Positions 1-9,164 are shown, counted from the stretch's first letter. The stretch: DNA of 17,684 nt from Candidatus Atribacter alterifermentans (GCA_012517635.1 JAAYUP010000261.1:1-17684); one strand, 5' to 3'. Program-made: numbers and translations. The notes: a model not told the origin generated them from the letters alone.

Positions 1-272
1 AAACTCACTAAATGAGAAAGAGCAACACCAGCGCCACTTTCAATACGATCGTTTCCGAGATATTTCATTTCGGCATATTCACCTGTGAGACGAACCACCA
101 CCCCTGGGAAACCATTATCGTGAACCAGAATATTGGATCCTCTCCCTAAAATTTTCCAAGGACAATTGAAGTCTTTCATTTTTAAAAGAAAATTTGGGAG
201 AATGGTGCTTTTTAAAACATCGACTAAAGCGATAACCCGACCCCCAATTTTCCAGGTCGTGTAAAATTTCAT
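1..272 (-). CDS. murB: UDP-N-acetylenolpyruvoylglucosamine reductase MurB, N-terminal part (cut by left edge)
   Basis: MurB is the FAD-dependent cytoplasmic reductase that turns UDP-GlcNAc-enolpyruvate into UDP-MurNAc. I translated this stretch by hand: about 90 residues are open to the window edge. They show the family's N-terminal TTWKIGG signature at residues 5-11 and the FAD/nucleotide-binding GRGSNILV motif near residues 44-51, followed by a GAGV segment. The ATG at 272 has no strong ribosome binding site. An in-frame TTG at 296 overlaps the murC stop as TTGA and would add eight residues; that overlap style is common in this operon, so it is a real alternative. It is the last visible gene of the dcw cluster, 20 bases after murC. 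The C-terminal two thirds of the protein lie outside the window. Confidence 0.93.
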   Translation of the reverse strand, partial: MKFYTTWKIGGRVIALVDVLKSTILPNFLLKMKDFNCPWKILGRGSNILVHDNGFPGVVVRLTGEYAEMKYLGNDRIESGAGVALSHLVS

Positions 273-292
273 TTCAGCTTGTGGTGTAATAA

Positions 293-1714
293 TCAAACCC
301 GGAGAACCGGCATACTCTTTCTCAATTGATTTCCATTTTTCCTGAACATACTGTCGGCAACCTTCCATACATCTCCAGCCCCCATGGTAATAAGGATATT
401 TCCTGGACCTATCATGCTTTCAGTGATCTGGAGAGCTTCATCAATTGTTGAAACCATATGAACACCATCATAACCGGTTTTCTTCATCTCTTCATAAATT
501 AAATGAGAGGTAATACCTTCAATCGGTTTTTCACCCGCTGAATAAATGGGGAAGAGAATCACTTGATGGGCTTTCTTCAGTATTTCTGCCATTTCTTTAT
601 AAAGACGCTTCGTCCTGGTATACCGGTGAGGTTGGAAAATAACAATAACTTTTCCTAAGGTTCGGTTCAACGCCGTTTTTAAAACCACGCTCATTTCAGT
701 TGGATGGTGAGCATAATCATCAACAACCAGGGTTCCATCAATATAGCCAATCCTTTCATAACGCCTCTTTACTCCCCTAAACATTTCTAAGGCATTGGCA
801 ATTAATTTTTTATCGATACCAAGCTTGACTCCAATGGCTATACAGGCTAAGGAATTAATTACATTATGAATCCCGGGAATATTTAATATAAAAGGTCCTA
901 AATCGCGATTCCGATAAGTGACTCGATATAATGACCCTTCCGCCCTTTCTTCGACCATCGATCCATGAATATCAACTCTATCATTAACCATGCCATAAGA
1001 AACCAATTTGGTTTTTAGAGGCTGGTTGAACATCATCTGCACATTGGGATGATCTCCACAGGCTACTAAGAAACCTCCTTCTTTTATTCCATTCGCAAAA
1101 GAAACAAAAGCATTCAATTCATTTTCTTGGCTTCCGTAATATTCCAAATGGTCATCTTCGATATTGGTGATAACGGCACAATACGGATTGAGTTTTAAAA
1201 AAGATCCATCACTCTCGTCAGCTTCCGAAACAAAATAATCCCCATCCCCGTAACGAGCGTTTCCCCCAATATCTTCTACTTCTCCACCTACCAATACAGT
1301 CGGGTCCAAACCAGCAACTTCTAGTAAGAGCGATATCATCGATGTCGTTGTAGTTTTCCCGTGGGTTCCGGCAATAGCTATACCCTTTTTCTGATTGAGA
1401 AAAAAAGCCAACATCTCTCCCCGATGGATAATAGGTATATTTCGCTGAATGGCTGCTTGGAGTTCCACATTTTCTGGTGGGATTGCGGAAGAAATAACCA
1501 CTGCAGGAACTTTTTCAATTCTTTCCCTCGAATGACCGATGAAAACCGGAATACCTTTTTCTTGAAGTCGGTAGGTGTTTTCTCCTAAAAAAATGTCGGA
1601 ACCACTAACCTGGTATCCCATTTCAAAAGCGATAGTTGCCAAGGCACTCATGCCAGTGCCACCAATTCCAATAAAATAGAGTTCGTTAGGTAATGAGACG
1701 AGATGAGCGTTCAA
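293..1714 (-). CDS. murC: UDP-N-acetylmuramate--L-alanine ligase MurC
   Basis: MurC adds L-Ala to UDP-MurNAc with ATP, the first amino acid of the stem peptide. The 473-residue product has the N-terminal UDP-binding glycine loop (FIGIGGTGMS, 14-23), the P-loop GTHGKTTTT (116-124), EADESDGSF (164-172), NIEDDHLEYY (184-193), the central IPGIHNVINSLA (279-290), and DDYAHHPTE (332-340), all diagnostic of MurC among Mur ligases. I chose the TTG at 1714: a strong AGGAGG lies seven bases upstream, inside the end of murG, and the product starts just before the first beta strand. A longer frame from TTG at 1744 would bury that ribosome binding site within the coding sequence. One base separates it from the murG stop, so coupling is likely. 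Length is normal for the family. Confidence 0.97.
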   Translation of the reverse strand: MNAHLVSLPNELYFIGIGGTGMSALATIAFEMGYQVSGSDIFLGENTYRLQEKGIPVFIGHSRERIEKVPAVVISSAIPPENVELQAAIQRNIPIIHRGEMLAFFLNQKKGIAIAGTHGKTTTTSMISLLLEVAGLDPTVLVGGEVEDIGGNARYGDGDYFVSEADESDGSFLKLNPYCAVITNIEDDHLEYYGSQENELNAFVSFANGIKEGGFLVACGDHPNVQMMFNQPLKTKLVSYGMVNDRVDIHGSMVEERAEGSLYRVTYRNRDLGPFILNIPGIHNVINSLACIAIGVKLGIDKKLIANALEMFRGVKRRYERIGYIDGTLVVDDYAHHPTEMSVVLKTALNRTLGKVIVIFQPHRYTRTKRLYKEMAEILKKAHQVILFPIYSAGEKPIEGITSHLIYEEMKKTGYDGVHMVSTIDEALQITESMIGPGNILITMGAGDVWKVADSMFRKNGNQLRKSMPVLRV

Positions 1715-1715
1715 T

Positions 1716-2798
1716 TCATTTCCTCCTACGGATCTCTTTGACAATCATACCAGCAATTCGTGCTGCTGAAAATCGAAATTCTTCATTTTTTTTAATTTTT
1801 TTTGTTGAAAGGCCTGAAAGGCTTCGAATCGCCTGAATTAAGCTTTCTGGTTGAAGATTCTTTTCGTTTAAAATAACCACCGGCTGTTTTTCACTCAACC
1901 ATTGAGCGTTAAAGAATTGGTGACCTTCAGTCGCTTCTCCAAATGGTATCAGGACAGCTGGAAGGCCAAAACAAAATAACTCATAGGTGACATTGGCACC
2001 AGAACGGCTAATGACTAAATCAGCTGCCGCATAAAAAATTCCTGGGTTTGGAAAAAACTCATATATCAAATAGGGAAATGGATAAAGTGCCGTCGTCTTC
2101 TTGGCTTCTTGATAAGATTCATCTCCAGTGATATGAATGATTTGAAACTTCAGTTCTTCCATCAAAGGCAATACCTGCCAAAACACTTGGTTGATCAGGC
2201 GAGAACCCCGGCTCCCCCCAATAATAAGCAGGGTTTTCTTCTGAGGATCAAGACCGAGTTTCTCTTTCGCTTCTTTATCTCTTCCCTGCCAATCGAGCAC
2301 CTCTTCTCGTAAGGGATTACCGATTACAACAATTTGATTCCTATCTCGAAAGCCTTTGGCTGCTTCATTCACTGGGACAAAAGTTTTTTTTGACCAACGG
2401 GATATAATCCGATTGGCAAAACCGGGAGAGATATTCTGTTCTTGCACAAAAATTGGAACCCGAAACAGTTTCGCCCAAAATGCAACCAGCAAAGAGACAT
2501 AACTTCCAAAAACCAAAACCGCTCGAGGACGAAACTTGATAAAAAGATACCCACTTTGCACTAACCCTATTATATTATCCCCACAGGCACGGAGAAAATC
2601 TAGAGCTGAGGTTCGGTTCCATCCACGTGCGCGAATAAACGATAACGAAAAACCAGCTTCCGGAACAAGAATTTTTTCCATCCCTCTTTTTGTTCCAACA
2701 AATCGGATTGGATAATCATGAGACAAATGTTCAGCAATACTGAGCGCTGGAAAAATGTGACCACCAGTTCCACCAGCAGCAATAAATATTTCATTCAA
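1716..2798 (-). CDS. murG: UDP-GlcNAc:lipid I N-acetylglucosaminyltransferase MurG
   Basis: MurG is a peripheral membrane GT-B glycosyltransferase that adds GlcNAc to lipid I, giving lipid II on the cytoplasmic face. The 360-residue product shows the N-terminal glycine loop GGTGGH (9-14), the EQN acceptor-site motif (120-122), the second glycine loop GGSRGS (194-199), and a C-terminal donor-binding region with SRSGA (264-268), a glutamate at 273 and HQFFNA (293-298). The start is TTG at 2798, overlapping the ftsW end by eight bases, with AGGTGA six bases upstream. It sits between ftsW and murC, as in many dcw clusters. The C-terminal tail is strongly basic (KEIRRRK). Confidence 0.97.
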   Translation of the reverse strand: MNEIFIAAGGTGGHIFPALSIAEHLSHDYPIRFVGTKRGMEKILVPEAGFSLSFIRARGWNRTSALDFLRACGDNIIGLVQSGYLFIKFRPRAVLVFGSYVSLLVAFWAKLFRVPIFVQEQNISPGFANRIISRWSKKTFVPVNEAAKGFRDRNQIVVIGNPLREEVLDWQGRDKEAKEKLGLDPQKKTLLIIGGSRGSRLINQVFWQVLPLMEELKFQIIHITGDESYQEAKKTTALYPFPYLIYEFFPNPGIFYAAADLVISRSGANVTYELFCFGLPAVLIPFGEATEGHQFFNAQWLSEKQPVVILNEKNLQPESLIQAIRSLSGLSTKKIKKNEEFRFSAARIAGMIVKEIRRRK

Positions 2799-3969
2799 AA
2801 TGATTCACCTTTGATTGTCGGGCAATATTGAACAACAAACCAATTTCAATCATGGTAATGAGTATCGATGAGTTTCCATAACTCACTAAAGGTAAAGGGA
2901 CGCCAGAAATTGGAAGAATTTTAAGCACGGCACTCATATTGACAATGACCTGCATCATAATGCTCAGTGTTATTCCCATCGCCATCATGGCTTGAAAATC
3001 ATCACTTGATCGCACTGCAATTTGCCATCCCCTCCAAAAAAAGAGGCAAAATAAAATAACTACCCCCATCGTTCCTATAAAACCTAACTCTTCACCGATA
3101 ATGGCAAAAATAAAATCAGTATGTCGATCGGGAAGATAGAAAAATTTTTGCCTGCTCTCTCCTAAGCCTCGACCAAATAAACCTCCGGAACCGATGGCAA
3201 TCAAAGACTGGATAATTTGAAAACCCTTCCCTAATGGTTCTTTCCAGGGATCAACAAAAGCCTCAAGCCGTGCTTTCCAATATTGGTTTCCACTGGCAAA
3301 AATCAAAAAGAGGAGGACGGGAATCCCGGCAAAAATTGGATAGAGGAGGTGAACAATTTTTCGCCCTCCCAAAAACAACATAATGAAAGTTATGCCAGCT
3401 AAAAAAAGAGTCGTGCCAAGATCGGGTTCCATTATGACTAAAACACCCATGACTCCAACCACTAAAAGAAAAGGCACCACTCCATACCAAAAATCTTGAG
3501 CTCGATGACGGTGGGTTACTAAAGCATCAGCCATATAAATGATTAAACTCAATTTAGCTAATTCTGATGGTTGAAAACGCATGATACCAAAATCTATCCA
3601 TCGATAGGACCCTCCTACCATTCGACCAATATATGGAAAGAAAACCAGAGCGAGCATCACCACTGAAAGAAGGAGTAGTTTTGAACTCATTTTCCGAACG
3701 AAATCGAGTCGAATAAAGGTTGCAATGATGAAAAAAAAGAAAGATAACGCGACTCCCACAATCTGCTTTTTAAAAAAATAATAGGAATCACTATAAGACA
3801 TGATTGAGGTGGTCATACTGGCGCTGAAAACCATGATCAAGCCAATGCAGAGCAAGAGTATCGTTACCCAAAAAAGATAGGGATCGACTTCCCACCACCA
3901 GCGGTTTAAATGATTTTCATTGGAATTGACTGATGACCATTGGTTCAAAAATTCTTCACGAGTTTCCAT
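2791..3969 (-). CDS. ftsW: Septal peptidoglycan glycosyltransferase FtsW (SEDS family)
   Basis: FtsW is the polytopic SEDS polymerase that links lipid II into glycan strands at the septum, working with its cognate class B penicillin-binding protein, here the FtsI encoded in the same cluster. The 392 residues contain about ten hydrophobic segments and the hallmark stretches YRWIDFG (122-128), PSELAKL (134-140), EPDLGTT (181-187), DRHTDFIFAIIGEE (281-294, with the presumed catalytic Asp at 285) and SGVPLPLVSYGNSS (355-368). In the last motif most relatives have SYGGSS; here one glycine is asparagine. The cytoplasmic N-terminus carries a WWW run (24-26). The ATG at 3969 overlaps the murD end by 14 bases and has no good ribosome binding site close by, so the exact start is uncertain. 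FtsW is preferred over RodA or SpoVE because of the dcw context. Confidence 0.94.
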   Translation of the reverse strand: METREEFLNQWSSVNSNENHLNRWWWEVDPYLFWVTILLLCIGLIMVFSASMTTSIMSYSDSYYFFKKQIVGVALSFFFFIIATFIRLDFVRKMSSKLLLLSVVMLALVFFPYIGRMVGGSYRWIDFGIMRFQPSELAKLSLIIYMADALVTHRHRAQDFWYGVVPFLLVVGVMGVLVIMEPDLGTTLFLAGITFIMLFLGGRKIVHLLYPIFAGIPVLLFLIFASGNQYWKARLEAFVDPWKEPLGKGFQIIQSLIAIGSGGLFGRGLGESRQKFFYLPDRHTDFIFAIIGEELGFIGTMGVVILFCLFFWRGWQIAVRSSDDFQAMMAMGITLSIMMQVIVNMSAVLKILPISGVPLPLVSYGNSSILITMIEIGLLFNIARQSKVNHFE

Positions 3970-5296
3970 AAATTAAACGGATAAAGTGTTCACCTCTTTC
4001 ATGGTAGTTGTTATATTGATCCCAGCTCGTACAAGATGGAGACAAGAGTATACTATCACCAGGTACTGCCAGAGAACGGGCTTTTACAAATGCTTCATCT
4101 AAAGTGGGAAATAAAAAGGTTGGTATTGATTTTGGTAAAAAATGATGAATGAGTTCTCGGTCTTCTCCAAAGAGGATAACCACTTTTATTTTAGCTGAAG
4201 AAAGATTCCGAGTGAATTCAGAAAAATCTTTAATTTTACTTCTTCCTCCCAAAAGTAAAATAATGGGTCCATTCAGGGAGTTGACCGCTGCACAGGTGGA
4301 TGCTGGTGTTGTCGATTTTGAATCATCATAGAATAGAATACCATTGATTTCAGCAACTTTTTGAATTCGATGTTGTAAACCATGAAAACTGGAAAGGAAT
4401 GTTTCTATCTGATCAACCCGAACCCCCACTGCTCGGCAAACTGCTGTGGCAAATAGCAAATTCTCTCGATTATGCTTGCCGGGGAGCTTCCAACGGTGGC
4501 AGTCAATCGTTTTTTTCTCCCCTTCGAATCGTTCAACGATTTTTAAGTTTTCCCAATAAAAACCTTCTTGTAACTGACCAAAAGAGGTTATGGGAATGAT
4601 CGAGCTTCTGATCATTGAACAAAGCTGGGTGTGCCAGCTCGGATTGGAGAAGTTGACAACTGCCAGGTCGTCTTTTTTCTGATTGATAAAAATATTCCGC
4701 TTTTGCATAAAATAATCCCTAAACGAGTTATGCCGATCCAAATGATTGAGCGCAAGATTGAGAATGCCAGCAATCTGAAACCTTGCCTTCACAATTCTCT
4801 CCAGCTGGAAGCTGCTGAGTTCGACTACACCCCACTGAAAGGAGGATTGGAAGGAAATTGAATCAATTAAAGGTGTCCCAAAGTTCCCTCCAATAAAAGT
4901 CGATAAACCTGCTTGATTCAGAATGTGACCAATGAGAGCAACGGTAGTGCTCTTCCCATTGGAACCAGTTATACCAATAAGAGGAAAACGCAGCATACGG
5001 CAAGCCAATTCTACTTCGCTCACGATTGGGATTCTCTCTTGTTCACATTTGGCTAGAACGGGATGAATGGAAGGGACACCTGGACTGACAATGCATTCCT
5101 GGATCTTTCTCCAATTGAGTTTGGAAAGGTCAATCGGTCTCAGCGGGGAAAAAGATGGATGATTGAGAAGGTTCGGCGATAAATCGTTCCGCTTTTTATA
5201 ATCGTCATATCCCAATACCTTCTCACCACGATCCAGTAAAAAACGAGCGGTGCTTTCCCCAGTTTTTCCCATTCCCACGACTAAAAAATTCGTCAT
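3956..5296 (-). CDS. murD: UDP-N-acetylmuramoyl-L-alanine--D-glutamate ligase MurD
   Basis: MurD adds D-Glu to UDP-MurNAc-L-Ala with ATP. The 446-residue protein has an N-terminal Rossmann loop (VVGMGKTGES), SPGVP (71-75), the P-loop GSNGKST (111-117), ELSSFQL (159-165) with the Mg-binding glutamate, a candidate carbamylated lysine at 199, LPGKHNRENLLFA (271-283) and DDSKSTTPAS (324-333). The usual DHLDRH stretch reads NHLDRH (184-189); the Mg-ligand histidine is retained but the preceding aspartate is asparagine. The ATG at 5296 lies four bases after the mraY stop with a short AGG upstream. Length is normal. Identification from motif order and position is secure. Confidence 0.96.
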   Translation of the reverse strand: MTNFLVVGMGKTGESTARFLLDRGEKVLGYDDYKKRNDLSPNLLNHPSFSPLRPIDLSKLNWRKIQECIVSPGVPSIHPVLAKCEQERIPIVSEVELACRMLRFPLIGITGSNGKSTTVALIGHILNQAGLSTFIGGNFGTPLIDSISFQSSFQWGVVELSSFQLERIVKARFQIAGILNLALNHLDRHNSFRDYFMQKRNIFINQKKDDLAVVNFSNPSWHTQLCSMIRSSIIPITSFGQLQEGFYWENLKIVERFEGEKKTIDCHRWKLPGKHNRENLLFATAVCRAVGVRVDQIETFLSSFHGLQHRIQKVAEINGILFYDDSKSTTPASTCAAVNSLNGPIILLLGGRSKIKDFSEFTRNLSSAKIKVVILFGEDRELIHHFLPKSIPTFLFPTLDEAFVKARSLAVPGDSILLSPSCTSWDQYNNYHERGEHFIRLIYGNS

Positions 5297-5300
5297 ATGC

Positions 5301-6278
5301 CTATTGAACCCGTCCTAACCAAGCTACTGTAATCCCAATAGCCTGTATGATCCAAAAGCGTACGGTAATTTGAGTTTCTTTCATGCCCTTCAATTCAAAA
5401 TGATGATGGATTGGACTCATTAAAAATAATCTCCGACCCAAAATCTTAAAAGAAAAAACCTGTAATATCACTGAAAGGGTATCAATAAATAACATCAATG
5501 CCGAAAAAATAATTAAAAGTGACTGTCCAGAAAAAAGTGCCATAAAACCGATCAGTGCGCCTAAGCCCAATGATCCGGAATCTCCCATGAAAATCCTTGC
5601 CGGCCATACATTAAACCACAAAAACGCCGTTAATCCTCCAATTGCTCCAAAAGCCAGCCAGGAAAGCTGACTTTTTCCCATGATAAATAAAAGCCACCCC
5701 CAAAAAAGCAAGGTGAGAATCCCCAAACCTCCTGCTAACCCGTCTAACCCATCGGCGATATTCAATGCATTGGAGGTAGCAATGATAATAAAAATCCCGT
5801 ACCCAAAAAAAACCGGACGAGACATTGGAATCACATAACGGCAAAATGGGATGGTGACTTGAGTCGGCATCCCATCCATAGCTAGCCAAAGTATCAAACC
5901 AGCAAAGAGAATTTGAAACAAAAATTTATAACGGGCTTTTATTCCCCAGGGTTTCTCCAAATAACTCTTATACCAGTCATCAACCAATCCCAAAAAGGTA
6001 TACCCTACAAGGAGGAGAATCGGCAGGAGATTGTCATACCAGTACTGCCTTCCAACTCCATATACCACCAAAATAGCCATAAAAATAATTATACCGCCCA
6101 TACTGGGGGTATTCTCTTTGTGAAGATGAAGATTGGGTCCCTCTTTTTTTATTTTTTGACCAAGATGGTGCTGATGCTGCCACTGAATAAAAAGTGGGAA
6201 AAAGACCATTCCAATTCCAAAAGCAAGAAGAAAAGCTATGCCTAAATTATTGGGAATGATTCCAGGTTTCATGCTCAA
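5301..6278 (-). CDS. mraY: Phospho-N-acetylmuramoyl-pentapeptide transferase MraY
   Basis: MraY is the integral membrane enzyme that transfers phospho-MurNAc-pentapeptide to undecaprenyl phosphate, producing lipid I. The 325 residues form about ten hydrophobic segments and show HKENTPSMGG (53-62), the paired aspartates in LVDDWYKS (100-101), NALNIADGLDGLAGG (170-184), the catalytic-region MGDSGSLGLG (231-240) and SPIHHHFELKG (288-298), the histidine loop typical of MraY rather than WecA-like relatives. Two starts are possible: TTG at 6278 (GGAG four bases upstream) and ATG at 6272 (GGAG ten bases upstream). They differ by only two residues. Both overlap the murF end, by 32 or 26 bases. Length is slightly short but complete. 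Confidence 0.96.
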   Translation of the reverse strand: MSMKPGIIPNNLGIAFLLAFGIGMVFFPLFIQWQHQHHLGQKIKKEGPNLHLHKENTPSMGGIIIFMAILVVYGVGRQYWYDNLLPILLLVGYTFLGLVDDWYKSYLEKPWGIKARYKFLFQILFAGLILWLAMDGMPTQVTIPFCRYVIPMSRPVFFGYGIFIIIATSNALNIADGLDGLAGGLGILTLLFWGWLLFIMGKSQLSWLAFGAIGGLTAFLWFNVWPARIFMGDSGSLGLGALIGFMALFSGQSLLIIFSALMLFIDTLSVILQVFSFKILGRRLFLMSPIHHHFELKGMKETQITVRFWIIQAIGITVAWLGRVQ

Positions 6279-7662
6279 TCCACTCCGTAGGGATGGCTTC
6301 TTCTAATTTCATAGCTCTTGAGCCTTTAAACAAAACAATAACTCGAGAAAAGGGGAAAGGAATTTGATCAAGGAGAATTTTTTTGATTTCTTCGTGAGAA
6401 GAAGCCAAATAATACTCTCCATCCACTGAATTTCTCGACAATATCTTTTCAGCGGCTTCATGCATCATAGACCCATAAAGAATGACATTTTTAATCTTAT
6501 GCTCTTCCAAAGACCGTATACTTTCTTGATGAATTGCTTCGGAAAAACTCCCCATCTCTAACATATCTCCCAAAACGACCCAGGTTTGGTACCCTTGATA
6601 ACTGAACCTTTTCAACAAATTGAGAGCCTTATGCAAAGAAATTGGATTGGCATTGTAGCTATCGTCGATTAAATACCCTTCCCCAACGTGGTAAATTTTT
6701 TCTCTCCCTTCCGGTAAAAGAATTTCATGAAGAACTTTTTGGATTTCCTCCTCTTCGATACCGAGTTGGAAAGCTTGATGAAGCACTGGTAGTAATAAAA
6801 TAATGAGTTCTGGTGAAAAAATCGGAACTTGGAAGAGAGAGATCCGACCCTCACACTGACAACGGAATCTGGTCATTCCCTCCGATGGATTCAAATGGTA
6901 ATCCAGAAGTGAAAGTTGTGAGGTGATGTGATTCTGAAGACCAAAAAGGATAACTTTCTTCCCGGCGTTGGAAAAATCCTCTTTGAGTTTTAAAGCATAA
7001 GGATTATCCCCATTTAAATAAATAATCTTGGCATTTTCAGCTAATACAATTTTTTCCTGAATAACCGTTTCAACATTACCAAAACCCTCTAAGTGACCTT
7101 TTCCAAAAGCAGTAAATACAACTAATTCTGGCTCAATGATTTCGGCGAGTTCACTCATTTCACCCCGTTTATTGATTCCCGCCTCAATGATGAAAAAGTC
7201 GCTTTGAGGATCAAAATTACAAATAGAAGTCGATACTCCAATGTTGGTATTATAGCTAAAAGGAGTGGCTGTGACTCGATAACGGCTGCCGAGAATCTTC
7301 TGGAAAAAAAATTTAGTGGTTGTTTTTCCGACAGTTCCAGTAATGGCAATTTTTTTTCCAGCGAGGTTTTTTGAGCAGAATTTCCCCAAATTTTTTAAAG
7401 CTTCAACGGTATCATGAACCAAATAAAGACCAAAACCTTCGGGAGCATTAACCTTTTGACTGATCAGAGCAGCTCGTGCTCCATGGTCCCATGCGTCATA
7501 CAAATAAGCATGACCATCGGTCTTTTTCCCTTTCAGGGCAACAAATAAGCCTCGTTCAGCATTTTGACGGCTATCGATCAAAACCTTATCAAATGTTTCT
7601 TGTTTCCCTGGTACAATTATTTTTGCTCCGGTTGCAAAAAGAATATTTGGTTTTGTAATCAT
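6247..7662 (-). CDS. murF: UDP-N-acetylmuramoyl-tripeptide--D-alanyl-D-alanine ligase MurF
   Basis: MurF adds the D-Ala-D-Ala dipeptide, completing UDP-MurNAc-pentapeptide. The 471-residue protein carries LIDSRQ..GLFVALKG at the N-terminus, the P-loop GTVGKTTTK (109-117), NTNIGVSTS (138-146), EAGINKRGEM (160-169), HLEGFG (190-195), DDSYNANP (333-340) and VVLGDMLEMG (362-371). The last two are characteristic of MurF. It is divergent at two usually strict places: the P-loop has TV where most MurF have SN, and FGKGHLE replaces the more usual NIGxAHLE. The ATG at 7662 overlaps the murE stop as ATGA, pointing to translational coupling; the ribosome binding site is weak. Position between murE and mraY supports the call. 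Confidence 0.94.
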   Translation of the reverse strand: MITKPNILFATGAKIIVPGKQETFDKVLIDSRQNAERGLFVALKGKKTDGHAYLYDAWDHGARAALISQKVNAPEGFGLYLVHDTVEALKNLGKFCSKNLAGKKIAITGTVGKTTTKFFFQKILGSRYRVTATPFSYNTNIGVSTSICNFDPQSDFFIIEAGINKRGEMSELAEIIEPELVVFTAFGKGHLEGFGNVETVIQEKIVLAENAKIIYLNGDNPYALKLKEDFSNAGKKVILFGLQNHITSQLSLLDYHLNPSEGMTRFRCQCEGRISLFQVPIFSPELIILLLPVLHQAFQLGIEEEEIQKVLHEILLPEGREKIYHVGEGYLIDDSYNANPISLHKALNLLKRFSYQGYQTWVVLGDMLEMGSFSEAIHQESIRSLEEHKIKNVILYGSMMHEAAEKILSRNSVDGEYYLASSHEEIKKILLDQIPFPFSRVIVLFKGSRAMKLEEAIPTEWIEHETWNHSQ

Positions 7663-9164
7663 CTCAAATATCTCGCTTTTAAAAGTTCTAATGCCACGTC
7701 GTAATCATTGTGACGAATGATTTTATCATGATAAACTTGATATCGTTCTGGACCTTTCCCGGCCAAAAAAACCACGTCACCGGTTTGCGCCAGAGAAAAA
7801 GCATACGCCATGGCTTCGCGTCGGTCAAGTATAATGTGAGAGACCACAGGAATCTCTTTTTTACATTGATGAATACCCTGCATAGCATCTTCAGCAGTTT
7901 GTTGAGGCTCTTCATGGCGGGGATTATCGCTGGTCACAATGCAGACGTCGCTCCAGCGAGCTACTGTCTGCCCCATCATCGGTCGTTTATTGCGATCCCG
8001 TTCTCCACCACAACCAAAAACCGTAATGACTTTCCCGTGAATCATCTTTTTAATAAAAGAAAGGGTATTTTCCAATCCGTGCCAGTTGTGAGCAAAATCA
8101 ACGATCACCATAAAATCTTGGCCAGCATTGACGACTTCCCACCTTCCCGGAATACAACGGGTTATTTGAAGGGCTTGTGCAATTTTTTCAGTCGCTATTC
8201 CAAAGTAAGAAGCGGTAGCTGCCGCTGCTAATGCGTTATAGACCATATGATGGCCGGGGAGGAAAAGTTGAGCAGCTTCTTTTCCCCATGGGGTTTTGAT
8301 GATCATTTTTGTCCTATCGATAAAATACATGATCTCTTCAGCCGTCACATCGTTATCAGGCTTTAAACCAAAAGTGAGAAGAGGGAGATGGCTCCCGGTA
8401 GCGATTTTTCGGCAGTTTTCATCATCACCGTTTATAACAACTAGGCGAGGATAAGGTTTTTGATTATTTTGTTCGACCATCTCAATGAGCTTTTTTTTGC
8501 TAGAAAAATAATGCTCAAAACTTTTATGAAACTCTAAGTGCTCTGCAACCAAATTGGTAACGACTGCGGCATCAAAAAACAACCCCTCAACCCGACCCAA
8601 AGCCAGACCATGAGAAGAAACTTCTAAAACCGCCTGGCGAACGCCCTTATCCAGCATCATTCTCAAGCAGGCTTGGATTTGCAGGGACTCCTCGGTTGTG
8701 TTTATCGCTTCATAGATATCGGGTCCAATGATATTTTTGGGTGTGGTCATTAAACCACAGGCACTACCGTTCTCTTCAAGCATATTACGAAGAAAAAAAC
8801 AAGTGCTGGTTTTTCCGTTGGTTCCCGTTACACCAAATAACCTCATTTCCTGAGAGGGATGTCCAAAGAAACGAGCGGCAGCTTGAGCCATGGCCTTTCT
8901 CCCATCATCCACTCGAATCCATGAAACCTTCCAGTGAGTGGGAAAAGAAAAATGAGGATCAGAATAAACAATAGCCGATGATCCCCTCTCAACGGCATCT
9001 GCAATAAAAAGGTGCCCATCGGTATTGGTTCCGGGAAAAGCAAAAAATACATATCCCGGACGAACCAATCGAGAATCAAAAGTCAATCCACTGATTTCTG
9101 TTTGTCCATCAAGAATTTGTTTATGGAGATAATCATTGAAATCAAATAATTCTCTTAGAATCAA
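7659..9164 (-). CDS. murE: UDP-MurNAc-L-Ala-D-Glu--2,6-diaminopimelate ligase MurE
   Basis: MurE adds the third stem-peptide residue. The 501-residue protein has FDSRLVRPGYVFFAFPG near the N-terminus, the P-loop GTNGKTS (114-120), EVSSHGL (181-187), HLEFH (209-213), a lysine cluster with the presumed carbamylated Lys (223-225), and DNPRHEEP (413-420). DNPR is the motif that in E. coli MurE contacts meso-diaminopimelate; lysine-adding enzymes have a different sequence there, so a meso-DAP wall is inferred. The segment usually reading DYAHTPDGLE is DFAHNWHGLE (356-365), a modest divergence. The TTG start at 9164 overlaps the ftsI stop as TTGA, with GAGGT nine bases upstream. Confidence 0.95.
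   Translation of the reverse strand: MILRELFDFNDYLHKQILDGQTEISGLTFDSRLVRPGYVFFAFPGTNTDGHLFIADAVERGSSAIVYSDPHFSFPTHWKVSWIRVDDGRKAMAQAAARFFGHPSQEMRLFGVTGTNGKTSTCFFLRNMLEENGSACGLMTTPKNIIGPDIYEAINTTEESLQIQACLRMMLDKGVRQAVLEVSSHGLALGRVEGLFFDAAVVTNLVAEHLEFHKSFEHYFSSKKKLIEMVEQNNQKPYPRLVVINGDDENCRKIATGSHLPLLTFGLKPDNDVTAEEIMYFIDRTKMIIKTPWGKEAAQLFLPGHHMVYNALAAAATASYFGIATEKIAQALQITRCIPGRWEVVNAGQDFMVIVDFAHNWHGLENTLSFIKKMIHGKVITVFGCGGERDRNKRPMMGQTVARWSDVCIVTSDNPRHEEPQQTAEDAMQGIHQCKKEIPVVSHIILDRREAMAYAFSLAQTGDVVFLAGKGPERYQVYHDKIIRHNDYDVALELLKARYLR

Noticed and set aside
1714..1744. Longer murC from TTG 1744
   Set aside because: It would overlap murG by 29 bases and bury the AGGAGG that sits seven bases before the TTG at 1714.
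7710..8231. A 173-codon open frame on the plus strand, antisense to murE
   Set aside because: It lies wholly inside a well-supported gene, has no ribosome binding site or family features, and reads as a low-complexity antisense shadow.
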